Assembly (NCBI RefSeq): GCF_000374545.1
Contig: NZ_KB894582.1
Span: 297,413-361,412 of the forward strand
Length of the DNA: 64,000 nucleotides
Direction of reading: 5' to 3'
Origin: Anaeromusa acidaminophila DSM 3853
GTDB taxonomy: Bacteria; Bacillota; Negativicutes; Anaeromusales; Anaeromusaceae
The first letter of the stretch is position 1; each line of letters starts with the position of its first letter. Position numbers and translations under genes: made by a program. Shown here piece after piece: positions 26,783 to 34,497 of this stretch. The notes below the pieces were generated by a model. That model saw only the letters and a program-made list of their open reading frames with translations, was not told where the DNA came from and did no database searches.

Positions 26783-28372
26783 TTAGCGGGCGTCGAAGTT
26801 GATCAGCTTAGCGTCATAAATGCCGTCGATGCCTTTGAGTTTGAGTAGAACTGCATTAGGAACATCGCTGTCAACGCCCAGCACCATAATGCTGGTACCT
26901 TCTACTTCGGTCAGTCCCACTTGCATGCTGGAAATGTTGACGCCTTCTTCACCCAACATGGTGCCGACCTTGCCGATGATACCGGGGCGGTTGACGTGGG
27001 GGCAAGTCAAGAGCCAGCCGCCGGGCTGTACGTCCACGCGGTAGCCGTCGATCATCACGATGCGCGCTTCCGCTTTGCCGAAGAGCGTGCCGGAGACGCT
27101 ATGCTCGCCTTTGTCTGTAACTAGGCGAACGGTAATGAGATTGGCGAAATTGGCTGCTTCTTTAGTTTTGATTTCCTTGACTTCGATGTTGCGGGCTTTA
27201 GCCAGGCCAGGGGCGTTGACGTAGTTGATGGCTTCTTGCAGGATGGGATTCAGGCAGCCTTTCAGTACGCCAGTTGTCAGCATGCGGGTGTCCACATCGC
27301 CGATATCGCCGTTATACTCGATTTGAATTCCCGTCATGCGTCCTTCAGCCAAATGTACTGCCAGGCAGCCCATGCGTTCGGCCAGATTGAGGTAAGGACG
27401 GAGCTTTTTGAGAACATGCGCCGGGATGGCGGCCATGTTAACGGCAGTAGTGACGGGTTCGCCTTTTAGTGCGGCAACAATGCCGTGCGCCACATCGACG
27501 GCTACGCCGACTTGGGCTTCTACGGTAGAGGCGCCTAAGTGAGGCGTTACAATGACGTTAGGCAGGCCGATGAGCGGATTGCCCTCCTGGATAGGCTCAC
27601 TTTCAAAAACGTCGATGGCAGCGCCGGCGACAATACCTTCCTTTACGGCTGCCGCCAAATCAGCTTCATTAATGACGCCGCCTCTAGCGCAGTTGACGAT
27701 GCGAACGCCTTTTTTCATTTTGGCGAAAACGTCTTTGGTGATTAGGTTTTTCGTTTGGTTGGTTTTCGGCAAGTGCAAGGTGATGAAATCCGCTTGGGCG
27801 AAAATTTCATCCATCTCGGCTACTTCAATGCCCAAAGCCTGGGCGGCTTCGACATTGATGAAGGGATCGTACGCAAGAACGCGCATTTCCAAAGCCAGGG
27901 CGCGTTTGGCTACGCCGGTGCCGATGCGGCCAAGACCCAGAATGCCCAGCGTTTTGCCGCGCAGCTCGACGCCCATGAACTTGCCCCGTTCCCATTTGCC
28001 TTCCTGCATGGTGGCATGAGCTTGGGGAATGTTGCGGGCCATGGACATCATCATGGCGACGGAATGTTCGGTGGCAGCCATGGTGTTGCCTTCGGGCGCA
28101 TTGAGAACGATGACGCCTTTTTTGGTGGCGTATTCAACATCAATGTTGTCGACGCCGACGCCGGCGCGACCAATAACCTTCAGTTTTACCGCCGCATCCA
28201 GAACCGGAGCGGTGACTTTGGTTTCGCTGCGCACAACCAGCGCATCATATTCAGGGATAATACGAATGAGTTCCTCTACAGGCAGTTTAGTTTTTACATC
28301 CACTTCAAATTGCTCTTTCAGCAGAGCTACGCCTTTTTCCGAAACCGGATCGCTAACAAGTACTTTCATCAT
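26783..28372 (-). CDS. serA: D-3-phosphoglycerate dehydrogenase SerA
   Basis: First committed enzyme of serine synthesis, oxidising 3-phosphoglycerate with NAD+. 529 residues: substrate domain, Rossmann domain with [17 protein letters not shown] (about 145), catalytic Arg in [10 protein letters not shown] (about 233), Glu in DVFESEP and His in TPHLGAST (about 282), then the intervening ASB domain and a C-terminal ACT domain ([20 protein letters not shown]). The ACT domain allows feedback by serine. The start follows GGAGGGG. It is first in the operon behind a T-box leader. Confidence 0.96.
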   Translation of the reverse strand: MMKVLVSDPVSEKGVALLKEQFEVDVKTKLPVEELIRIIPEYDALVVRSETKVTAPVLDAAVKLKVIGRAGVGVDNIDVEYATKKGVIVLNAPEGNTMAATEHSVAMMMSMARNIPQAHATMQEGKWERGKFMGVELRGKTLGILGLGRIGTGVAKRALALEMRVLAYDPFINVEAAQALGIEVAEMDEIFAQADFITLHLPKTNQTKNLITKDVFAKMKKGVRIVNCARGGVINEADLAAAVKEGIVAGAAIDVFESEPIQEGNPLIGLPNVIVTPHLGASTVEAQVGVAVDVAHGIVAALKGEPVTTAVNMAAIPAHVLKKLRPYLNLAERMGCLAVHLAEGRMTGIQIEYNGDIGDVDTRMLTTGVLKGCLNPILQEAINYVNAPGLAKARNIEVKEIKTKEAANFANLITVRLVTDKGEHSVSGTLFGKAEARIVMIDGYRVDVQPGGWLLTCPHVNRPGIIGKVGTMLGEEGVNISSMQVGLTEVEGTSIMVLGVDSDVPNAVLLKLKGIDGIYDAKLINFDAR

Positions 28373-28401
28373 GATTGAACCCCTCCAAATTTAAATTTAT
28401 A

Positions 28402-28672
28402 GTTTCTGAGATAAAAAAAATAATCCCGCCCCCGTGAAGGGGCGGGATTGATTCCCGCGTTGCCACCCAACTTGTGTCGCGTTTTCCTAGGTTAAAACAG
28501 CGACCACCTCGAACCGCTTTAACGGGCGGAACCCGTACTGACTCTTCGTCAGACACTTCCGGGCGGAACCATGCGTCTCATCCTCCGGCTCGCAGCAACC
28601 GCCGGTTTTCTGGGCGACAAGGACAACAGGCTTCCCGTGCATCGTGTTTTCTGTATGCAAGACCATTGGCCT
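28402..28672 (-). ncRNA. T-box riboswitch leader of the serA operon
   Basis: On the minus strand, the T-box sequence GGGTGGCAACGCGGGAA (28452-28468) is followed by a terminator stem ATCCCGCCCC/GGGGGCGGGAT (28422-28449) and a T run, the classic antiterminator/terminator choice that senses uncharged tRNA. Upstream are GC-rich stems including CTGACGAAGAGTCAG and a distal stem GGCGGTTGCTGCGAGCC. A possible serine specifier UCC lies at 28565-28567 (in GGTTCCGCCC), but I could not fold stem I with certainty. Placement before serA makes serine the expected ligand. The rest of the 584-bp gap 28373-28956 shows only the promoter at 28674 and the ribosome site at 28943. Confidence 0.88.
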
Positions 28673-28673
28673 T

Positions 28674-28703
28674 ATTATAAGATGCTCTCGTGAAGAAAGT
28701 CAA
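28674..28703 (-). promoter_or_regulatory. Sigma-70 promoter of the serA operon
   Basis: TTGACT (28698-28703) and a perfect TATAAT (28674-28679) with 18 bp spacing, directly before the T-box leader. Confidence 0.75.
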
Positions 28704-28956
28704 GTGTATTTTTGAAAAAAACATCAAAAACTTGATACAACAAATTACCATATAGACCCCGCTTGAGGGTCGGCTTTGTAAACTTTATGCTTGGTAACTG
28801 CAGAAAGAAGGGGAAGAAAGAAATAGAAAGGGAAAGGTCTTTTGATTCTATAGAGAAGGATTCTCGTTGCGCAGTCGCGAAGTAACTATAGGAAAAGAAC
28901 AATTATGAAAAAGAAAAAGATTTCTATACAATAAGTAGCCCAAGGAGGGAAAACAA

Positions 28957-29823
28957 ATGGAAAAAAAAGTGTATGACGTAGCCGTAGTTGGCGGCGGCCC
29001 GGCGGGACTTTCGGCAGCGCTGACAGCTCGGGTTCGCAATAAAAGCGTTGTGATTTTTGAGCATATGGGATTTAGCGCTAAACTCCAGCGGGCGGCGGAC
29101 GTTCCGAATTACCTGGGATTGCCGAATTTGAGCGGTAAAGAGCTGATGGAGCGTATGGCGGAGCATTGTCTGGCTGCCGGTCCAGAGCTGGTAAAAGAAA
29201 AAGTGACGCAAATTTTTCCGGGAGATGTATTTACGCTGTTGACGCCGCAGGATGTGTATGAAGCCAAAACGGTCATTTTAGCCATCGGCGTGTCCCCAGC
29301 GGAGCTTTTAGCCGGTGAAAAAGGTTTGCTTGGTCAGGGCGTCAGCTATTGCGCTACCTGTGACGGTATGTTGTACCGGGAAAAAGAAGTAGCTGTTGTG
29401 GCTTATGCCGCCGAGGCGGAGCACGAAGCTGCTTTTTTAAGCGAAATTTGCAGTAAGGTTCTTTATTTTCCTCAGTACAAGCCGGTGGGTTCGTTGCCGC
29501 CGAATGTGCAAATTTGCAGCGGTAAGCCGAAAGGCGTGGCGGCAAAGGAAGAGCGTTTTGTTCTCCAGCACACGAAAGGGCAGGTTGAGGCGGATGGGAT
29601 TTTTATTTTAAGAGAGACCGACCCAGTGGAAAATTTGCTGGCGGAGATAGAACTTTGCAAAGATGCGATTAAAGTCTCGCATACGCAGAAAACCTCAGTT
29701 CCCGGCGTGTTTGCCGCTGGCGACTGCACAGGCAAGCCATGGCAGATTACGGTAGCTGTAGGTGAAGGGAATGCGGCGGCTCATGCGGCGATTTCTTATT
29801 TAGCGGCGAAAGAGAAAGTCTAA
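28957..29823 (+). CDS. Thioredoxin reductase-like flavoprotein lacking the usual NADPH motif
   Basis: 288-residue two-domain flavoprotein. FAD-binding VVGGGPAGLSAAL is at residue 9, the redox pair is in SYCATCDGMLY (Cys about 132 and 135), and the second FAD motif is PGVFAAGDCTGKPWQ near the C-terminus. In NADPH-dependent enzymes the middle domain has GGGxSA and HRRxxxRA; here the first reads VVAYAAEAEHEAA and the second is not recognisable. That pattern is known in ferredoxin-dependent flavin thioredoxin reductases of clostridia, so ferredoxin may be the donor. The start follows AAGGAGGG. Single gene; no thioredoxin gene adjoins it. Confidence 0.82.
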   Translation: MEKKVYDVAVVGGGPAGLSAALTARVRNKSVVIFEHMGFSAKLQRAADVPNYLGLPNLSGKELMERMAEHCLAAGPELVKEKVTQIFPGDVFTLLTPQDVYEAKTVILAIGVSPAELLAGEKGLLGQGVSYCATCDGMLYREKEVAVVAYAAEAEHEAAFLSEICSKVLYFPQYKPVGSLPPNVQICSGKPKGVAAKEERFVLQHTKGQVEADGIFILRETDPVENLLAEIELCKDAIKVSHTQKTSVPGVFAAGDCTGKPWQITVAVGEGNAAAHAAISYLAAKEKV

Positions 29824-29855
29824 GCTGATTGGTGATAATAAATTTCAATTAGATG

Positions 29856-29884
29856 TTGACAAAGGACAGGCAGTTTTGTAAAAT
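29856..29884 (+). promoter_or_regulatory. Sigma-70 promoter of the feo operon
   Basis: Consensus TTGACA (29856-29861) and TAAAAT (29879-29884) with exactly 17 bp between them. Confidence 0.8.
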
Positions 29885-29889
29885 CTACT

Positions 29890-29904
29890 TGAAAATAATT
29901 ATCA
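29890..29904 (+). promoter_or_regulatory. Fur box
   Basis: TGAAAATAATTATCA matches the 7-1-7 Fur site TGATAATNATTATCA in all but one position. It lies just downstream of the -10 element, where bound Fur would block transcription of the ferrous-iron operon when iron is plentiful. Confidence 0.75.
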
Positions 29905-29975
29905 AACTCATAAGCAACAAGCTTCACAAAACAAATTTTTCTTGCAATGTAGCGAGAAAATCGTTTTAAGAGGAC

Positions 29976-30022
29976 CAAGAGTCCCGAAGTGTGTTTTTGG
30001 CATGCTTCGGGACTCTTGTTTT
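29976..30022 (+). terminator. Leader hairpin / attenuator of the feo operon
   Basis: A perfect 14-bp stem CAAGAGTCCCGAAG/CTTCGGGACTCTTG with a 15-nt loop is followed by TTTTA. It lies between the Fur-box promoter and the first gene, so transcripts must pass it; it could be a partial terminator, an attenuator, or a 5' stabiliser. No antiterminator partner was found by eye. Confidence 0.65.
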
Positions 30023-30050
30023 AGGTACGGAAGGAGCAAAGAGAGCGGCT

Positions 30051-30236
30051 ATGGAGGAATTACGGTGTTTATGCTGCAAAAAACTGCTGGGGCGCGGTCT
30101 GGTGCGCTGTGTAGAATTTAAATGCAGCCGTTGCGGCTGCGTACAGGTTTTTTGTGAAAAACCGCCGGAAAAAGCGGCAGGCGAAATCGTTCAATGCGGA
30201 GAGGGGATGTGCGCATGGAAAGTGGCGGGGAAATGA
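30051..30236 (+). CDS. Com-like small zinc-finger protein
   Basis: 61 residues with ten Cys. RCLCCKKLLGRG and FKCSRCGC match the two-CxxC zinc-ribbon layout of the Com family named after the Mu Com translational regulator. A second Cys pair (VQCGEGMC) lies near the C-terminus. It is the first gene after the Fur-controlled promoter and overlaps the DUF3793 gene by 22 bases. An AAGGAG stands about 17 bases upstream of ATG 30051, a loose fit. A nucleic-acid-binding or metal-binding role is likely; the target is unknown. Confidence 0.7.
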   Translation: MEELRCLCCKKLLGRGLVRCVEFKCSRCGCVQVFCEKPPEKAAGEIVQCGEGMCAWKVAGK

Positions 30237-30805
30237 AGCAATTAGCTTCCTGGCTGGCGGTGGAATTGGCGCCGACTTTGGCTGGCGAAAAGGAAGCTAC
30301 GATTTTATGTCTCCGGGACAATCGTCAGCGACCGCTTTGGACGTGGTGGCGTCGTCACCACTGGAGTGTTTTGAGAGGATTGCCTTTGCAGTGGCGGGTA
30401 TTGCGTCTATGGGATAATGGCGCGGTGCTGTTCTTTTTTCGACCGGAAGTGTTGGAGGCTTGCTTTCAGCGGTCCGAGCATGCAGCACTGCTCCGCTATT
30501 GCGGCTATGACCCCGAGGCTTCCTTAGCTAAGCAGCTAGATCGCTTGACTCTTCGTTTTCAGCAGGAAGTACCGCATGAAATGGGTTTGTTTTTAGGCAT
30601 TCCGTTAAAAGATGTATTGGGATTTATGGGATTAAGCCAAGAGGACCGCAGCGCCGGAGGCCTTTGGCATGTATATGGAGATCCGAAGCCGTCCCTAGAG
30701 CGTATGCAGCGTTGGGAGCGTCTGAGAGAGCGCGCCAAGGAATTATTGCGGCGCGGCTTGCCGGATGTGGAGGTATTGCAATATGCTCTTTGCCTCGGGC
30801 GATGA
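30215..30805 (+). CDS. DUF3793-family protein
   Basis: 196 residues. The family signature HEMGLFLGIPLKDVLGFM is seen near residue 120, with a positively charged C-terminal helix. DUF3793 has no established biochemical function. ATG 30215 follows GGAGAGGGG at good spacing; a later ATG at 30233 has only a cramped site. It overlaps both neighbours, so it is part of the iron operon. A soluble regulator or assembly factor for iron uptake would fit the context, but this is inference. Confidence 0.72.
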   Translation: MESGGEMKQLASWLAVELAPTLAGEKEATILCLRDNRQRPLWTWWRRHHWSVLRGLPLQWRVLRLWDNGAVLFFFRPEVLEACFQRSEHAALLRYCGYDPEASLAKQLDRLTLRFQQEVPHEMGLFLGIPLKDVLGFMGLSQEDRSAGGLWHVYGDPKPSLERMQRWERLRERAKELLRRGLPDVEVLQYALCLGR

Positions 30806-31490
30806 AAACGGGAACGACTTTGGCGGGGGCGTCGTTGAGTGCGTAGTAAGGGAACTGACGGAAGCGTTGGCCAGCGCCATTGACGCAAAAGACGGCAATA
30901 CGTATGGGCACTCCCATCGTGTAGGAGAACTGGCTATGGCGTTGGGGAAGAATTTGAATCTGGACGCAGCGCAACTGGCGGAATTGCAGGTAGCGGCTCA
31001 TTTACATGACGTGGGAAAAATAGGTATTCCTGATGCAATTTTAAATAAGGCAGCGCGCTTGACGGCGGAAGAATTTGCGGTTGTACAACGGCATCCGGTG
31101 ATTGGCTGGCAAATTTTGCGGCGGATTAGTTCATTTCAACAGGTGGCGCGTATTGTAAGGCATCATCATGAACGTTTTGACGGGGCTGGTTACCCGGACG
31201 GACTTCGCGGGACAGATATTCCGCTAGCCAGTCGACTTATTGCGGTGGCGGATTCCTATGACGCCATGACTAGTGCGCGTTCGTATCGAAAAGCGGTTTC
31301 TCCCAAAGAGGCTTGGCAAGAGTTATGTCGGTGCAGTGGCAGCCAGTTTGATCCGGAAGCCGTGAAAGCGTTTCGACCGGCTGTACAAAGAGCAAAAGAA
31401 TGGCGTTCGTATCCTGCGGATCATCTTTTTTTTGCCATAAGAAGTGAGAATGATTATCTTAATCAGAGAAAGAGGTATAGTGATGTCTGA
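30783..31490 (+). CDS. Stand-alone HD-GYP phosphodiesterase
   Basis: 235 residues, almost entirely one HD-GYP domain: GHSHRVGELA (about 45), HLHDVGKIGIPDAIL (about 72) and HHHERFDGAGYPDG (about 130) are all intact, so c-di-GMP hydrolysis is likely. There is no receiver or membrane domain to control it; control may be by expression alone. ATG 30783 follows GGAGG and lies within the DUF3793 gene. Finding it between DUF3793 and feoA in one operon is unusual. Confidence 0.87.
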   Translation: MLFASGDENGNDFGGGVVECVVRELTEALASAIDAKDGNTYGHSHRVGELAMALGKNLNLDAAQLAELQVAAHLHDVGKIGIPDAILNKAARLTAEEFAVVQRHPVIGWQILRRISSFQQVARIVRHHHERFDGAGYPDGLRGTDIPLASRLIAVADSYDAMTSARSYRKAVSPKEAWQELCRCSGSQFDPEAVKAFRPAVQRAKEWRSYPADHLFFAIRSENDYLNQRKRYSDV

Positions 31491-31617
31491 TAGTAAGAAA
31501 GAGTTTCCAAAGCATAAATCCGAGTGCGCTTGCGGCGGGAATTGCGGCGGGCATGGTTGCGGACATCGCTGCGCCTGCAGGCAGAGGCAAGAAGAAAAAG
31601 GGGGCGAAAAACAATGA
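31483..31617 (+). CDS. 44-residue Cys/Gly/His-rich peptide
   Basis: A short gene: MSDSKKEFPKHKSE, then ECACGGNCGGHGCGHRCACR, then a charged tail. Seven Cys and several His in 20 residues suggest metal binding. It starts inside the HD-GYP gene (8-base overlap) behind AAAGAGG and its stop overlaps the feoA start by 4 bases, a coupling at both ends that argues for a real gene. It has no membrane helix, unlike the Cys-rich peptide after feoB. An iron chaperone or sensor role is speculation. Confidence 0.65.
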   Translation: MSDSKKEFPKHKSECACGGNCGGHGCGHRCACRQRQEEKGGEKQ

Positions 31618-31877
31618 CCAAAGAATTGCACCTGCTTCAACCGGGTGAGAAGGGGATCGTTGTAGCCGTGAAAGGCGGCGGCGCTATTAAACGCCGTATT
31701 GTGGATATGGGAATGGTAAGCGGTACGGCTGTGGAAGTTTGCAAATTTGCGCCGCTAGGAGATCCTATGGAAATTAAAGTCAAAGGCTGCAATTTATCGC
31801 TACGCAAGCGTGAAGCGGCGTTTATTTTCGTAGAACTGGAAAATGAGGAGGCTTCAAGGTGCACGAAGAACGATTGA
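31614..31877 (+). CDS. feoA: FeoA ferrous iron transport protein A
   Basis: 87-residue cytosolic SH3-like protein that supports FeoB-mediated Fe(II) uptake. Typical features are LQPGEKGIVVAVKGGGAIKR, the RRIVDMGMVSGTAVEV turn and the PLGDPMEIKVKGCNLSLRK strand near the end. The start follows AAAAAGGGGGCG and overlaps the upstream peptide gene; its end overlaps feoB by 19 bases. Confidence 0.93.
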   Translation: MTKELHLLQPGEKGIVVAVKGGGAIKRRIVDMGMVSGTAVEVCKFAPLGDPMEIKVKGCNLSLRKREAAFIFVELENEEASRCTKND

Positions 31878-34288
31878 CAATTGCCTTGGCAGGCAATCCC
31901 AACGCGGGAAAAACTACGGTATTTAATGCTCTTACCGGGGCGCGGCAGCATGTAGGGAATTATCCCGGAGTGACGGTGGAAAAGAAGGAAGGCTATTGCC
32001 GGATTGGTTCGCGGGAGGCGGTACTGGTTGATTTGCCAGGTACATACAGCCTGACAGCCTATTCTTTAGAAGAAGTGGTGGCGCGAAATTTCATCGTTCA
32101 AGATAAGCCGGACGTAGTAATTGATGTAGCTGATGCGGCGAATCTGGAGAGGCACTTGTATCTAACACTGCAGTTATTGGAACTGGAGCGGCCCTTGGTG
32201 CTGGCCCTCAACATGGCGGATATGGCGGAAAAACAAGGGCTGGTATATGACCTAAAAGCCTTGTCGGCAAAGTTAGGAGTACCTGTGGTGCCTACGGTAG
32301 GGCGTCAGGAGCAGGGGATGGATGCGTTGTTGGCGGCTGTGGAAAAAACAGCCGCCATAGAAAATGCAGGCGTCCGTGTTGAGTATGGGGAGCAAGTGGA
32401 ACACGTTCTGGGAAGGCTTGGCGCCAAACTGGCAGATATGGATTCTCCCTTTCCAACGCGGTGGCTTGCCGTAAAACTCTTAGAAGGCGATGACGATGTC
32501 ATGGCGCAGCTTCGCTTGCTTCCAGGCGGAGAAGAGCTGGTGATAGAGGCGGCGCGCCAGCAGCGAGAGCTGCAAATTGCGCTTAAAGAGGATGTCGATA
32601 TTTATATAGCCGGCTGCCGGTATCGCAAAGCAGGGGAAGTATACCACGCTTGCTTGAAGCAAGACCGAAAAGAAACCCGTACGCTTTCGGATCGCATTGA
32701 CAGCATTGTAACGCACCGTGTCTTGGGGCTGCCGATTTTCTTTGCACTTATGTGGCTTTTATTTAATTTAGTCTTTACGTTGGGCGCGGTCCCTAAAGAC
32801 ATGCTGGATGCCGGCGTAAAGGTGTTGAGTGAAACGGTAGGGGCGGCGCTGCCGGAAGGGAATTTACGTTCTTTGTTGGTAGACGGCATGATTGGCGGCG
32901 TAGGAAGCGTTATCAGCTTCTTGCCGGATATTCTCTTATTGTTCTTTGCCATTGCCTTGCTGGAGGATTCCGGCTATATGGCGCGCGCGGCTTTTGTCAT
33001 GGATCGGGTCATGCGCGGCTTTGGCCTGCATGGCAAGTCGTTTATCCCCATGTTGTTGGGCTTTGGATGTAATGTATCGGCGGTAATGGCTTCGCGGACG
33101 TTAGAAAATGAAAAAGACCGCTATATTACCATTTTGGTATCGCCCCTCATGAGCTGCAGCGCCAGACTGCCGGTGTATACATTGCTGATCGGCGCTTTTT
33201 TCACAGAGGATATGGCGGGAACCGTATTATTTGGCATTTATGTTTTAGGCATTGCCTTGGCTATCGGAATGGCTTTCTTGTTTCGGAAAACATTATTTCC
33301 GGGCGATACGGAGCCTTTTGTTATGGAAATGCCTCCGTATCATCTGCCGACACTGCGCAGTGTGATGACCCATATGTGGGAACGCAGTATGATCTATTTG
33401 CGTAAAGCAGGCACGATTATTTTAGCAGCTTCGATTTTGGTGTGGTTCGGTGTGAATTATCCTCAAAATGAGGATGTCAACAGCAAGTATGAAGCCTTGC
33501 AAGCGGCTCTGGAAACGCGCTATGAAGAGCAGATTCAAGAGCAGGTGCTGCTACCGCTGGGGATAACAGCTGTTGAGGAAAATGAAGAATTTAATGCGCT
33601 GGTAGAAGAGCTGTCTGCAGCTGAAGAGGCTGAAGACGAAGGCTCTGAGAAAGCTACTGCTGATGGAAACAGTATCGATGAAAAAGACGCTGGTGAAAAG
33701 GAGGCCGAAATTGCGGAATCTGCTGGCGAAACGGGCGATTCTGCGACGCAGGACGCTGATAAAGCGGCTCCCAAAACGTTCAGTAAAGAAAAACTATCGT
33801 CCTTTGCTGCACAATACGTCTTGCTGAAAAAAGAGGCGGATGAAGCAAAAGGGAAGTTGGAAAAAGAAAAATCCACGGAGCTCTTGGCGCAAAGCTATGC
33901 AGGCTCCTTGGGACATGCTATTGAGCCTGTAATTAAGCCGCTTGGTTTTGATTGGAAGATCGGCGTAGGCTTGTTCAGCGCCTTTGCCGCAAAAGAGGTT
34001 ATGGTGAGCACCTTGGCGACGATTTACAGCGTGGAGGCCAGTGATGAAGAAATGGCGCCGCTCCAAGAAGTGTTGGCGGCGGATCCGTCCTTTAGCCCGC
34101 TGATAGCGCTGTCGCTGATGGTTTTCTGCCTGATTTACTCGCCGTGCCTGGCCACGGTGGCGGTAATCAAGAGGGAAATGAATTCATGGAAGTGGGCTGG
34201 ATTTAGCGTGGCTTATTCCATGACCTTGGCTTGGCTTATGGCGTTTATCGTTTACCAGGGTGGTTTATTGCTTGGATTTGGCGGCTAG
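31859..34288 (+). CDS. feoB: FeoB ferrous iron transporter with an acidic insertion
   Basis: 809-residue Fe(II) permease. The N-terminal G domain shows GNPNAGKTT (about 11), DLPGTYSL (about 58) and NMAD (about 119), followed by the helical domain and the Gate-type membrane region (YMARAAFVMDRVM, FGCNVSAVMASRTL, SCSARLPVY). Start is GTG 31859 behind GAGGAGG. Between the VWFGVNYPQ helix and the SYAGSLGHAIEPVI segment is a charged, Glu/Ala-rich stretch of roughly 130 residues (about 540-675), longer than usual. It is the central gene of the Fur-box operon. Confidence 0.95.
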   Translation: MHEERLTIALAGNPNAGKTTVFNALTGARQHVGNYPGVTVEKKEGYCRIGSREAVLVDLPGTYSLTAYSLEEVVARNFIVQDKPDVVIDVADAANLERHLYLTLQLLELERPLVLALNMADMAEKQGLVYDLKALSAKLGVPVVPTVGRQEQGMDALLAAVEKTAAIENAGVRVEYGEQVEHVLGRLGAKLADMDSPFPTRWLAVKLLEGDDDVMAQLRLLPGGEELVIEAARQQRELQIALKEDVDIYIAGCRYRKAGEVYHACLKQDRKETRTLSDRIDSIVTHRVLGLPIFFALMWLLFNLVFTLGAVPKDMLDAGVKVLSETVGAALPEGNLRSLLVDGMIGGVGSVISFLPDILLLFFAIALLEDSGYMARAAFVMDRVMRGFGLHGKSFIPMLLGFGCNVSAVMASRTLENEKDRYITILVSPLMSCSARLPVYTLLIGAFFTEDMAGTVLFGIYVLGIALAIGMAFLFRKTLFPGDTEPFVMEMPPYHLPTLRSVMTHMWERSMIYLRKAGTIILAASILVWFGVNYPQNEDVNSKYEALQAALETRYEEQIQEQVLLPLGITAVEENEEFNALVEELSAAEEAEDEGSEKATADGNSIDEKDAGEKEAEIAESAGETGDSATQDADKAAPKTFSKEKLSSFAAQYVLLKKEADEAKGKLEKEKSTELLAQSYAGSLGHAIEPVIKPLGFDWKIGVGLFSAFAAKEVMVSTLATIYSVEASDEEMAPLQEVLAADPSFSPLIALSLMVFCLIYSPCLATVAVIKREMNSWKWAGFSVAYSMTLAWLMAFIVYQGGLLLGFGG

Positions 34289-34317
34289 AGGCTTCTTGAG
34301 AGAAAGAAGGAAAGACT

Positions 34318-34497
34318 ATGAATGACTTGCTGGTATATCTAATCGGCGCAGGGGCGGCGGCGTACTTTGCCTGGATTGGCGTACGCAAGATTCGGGGTGA
34401 AGATGGCTGCGCTTGCGCACGGTCCGACGTAAACAAAGGCGGTTGCAGCGGCGGATGCAGCGGTTGCAGTCAAAGTTTTGGAGAAAAACATTTGTGA
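34318..34497 (+). CDS. FeoB-associated Cys-rich membrane peptide
   Basis: 59 residues: one N-terminal hydrophobic helix (LLVYLIGAGAAAYFAWIGV) followed by a Cys/Gly-rich tail (CACARSD, GGCSGGCSGCSQ). This is the layout of the FeoB-associated Cys-rich family, small membrane peptides usually encoded just after feoB. It lies 29 nt after feoB with GAAGGAAAG before the start, and its stop overlaps the next GGDEF gene. The role is unproven; help with iron handling at the membrane is commonly supposed. Confidence 0.82.
   Translation: MNDLLVYLIGAGAAAYFAWIGVRKIRGEDGCACARSDVNKGGCSGGCSGCSQSFGEKHL

Noticed and set aside
27755..28378. A 207-codon frame antisense to serA
   Set aside because: It lies fully opposite the conserved Rossmann region of serA and encodes no known motif.
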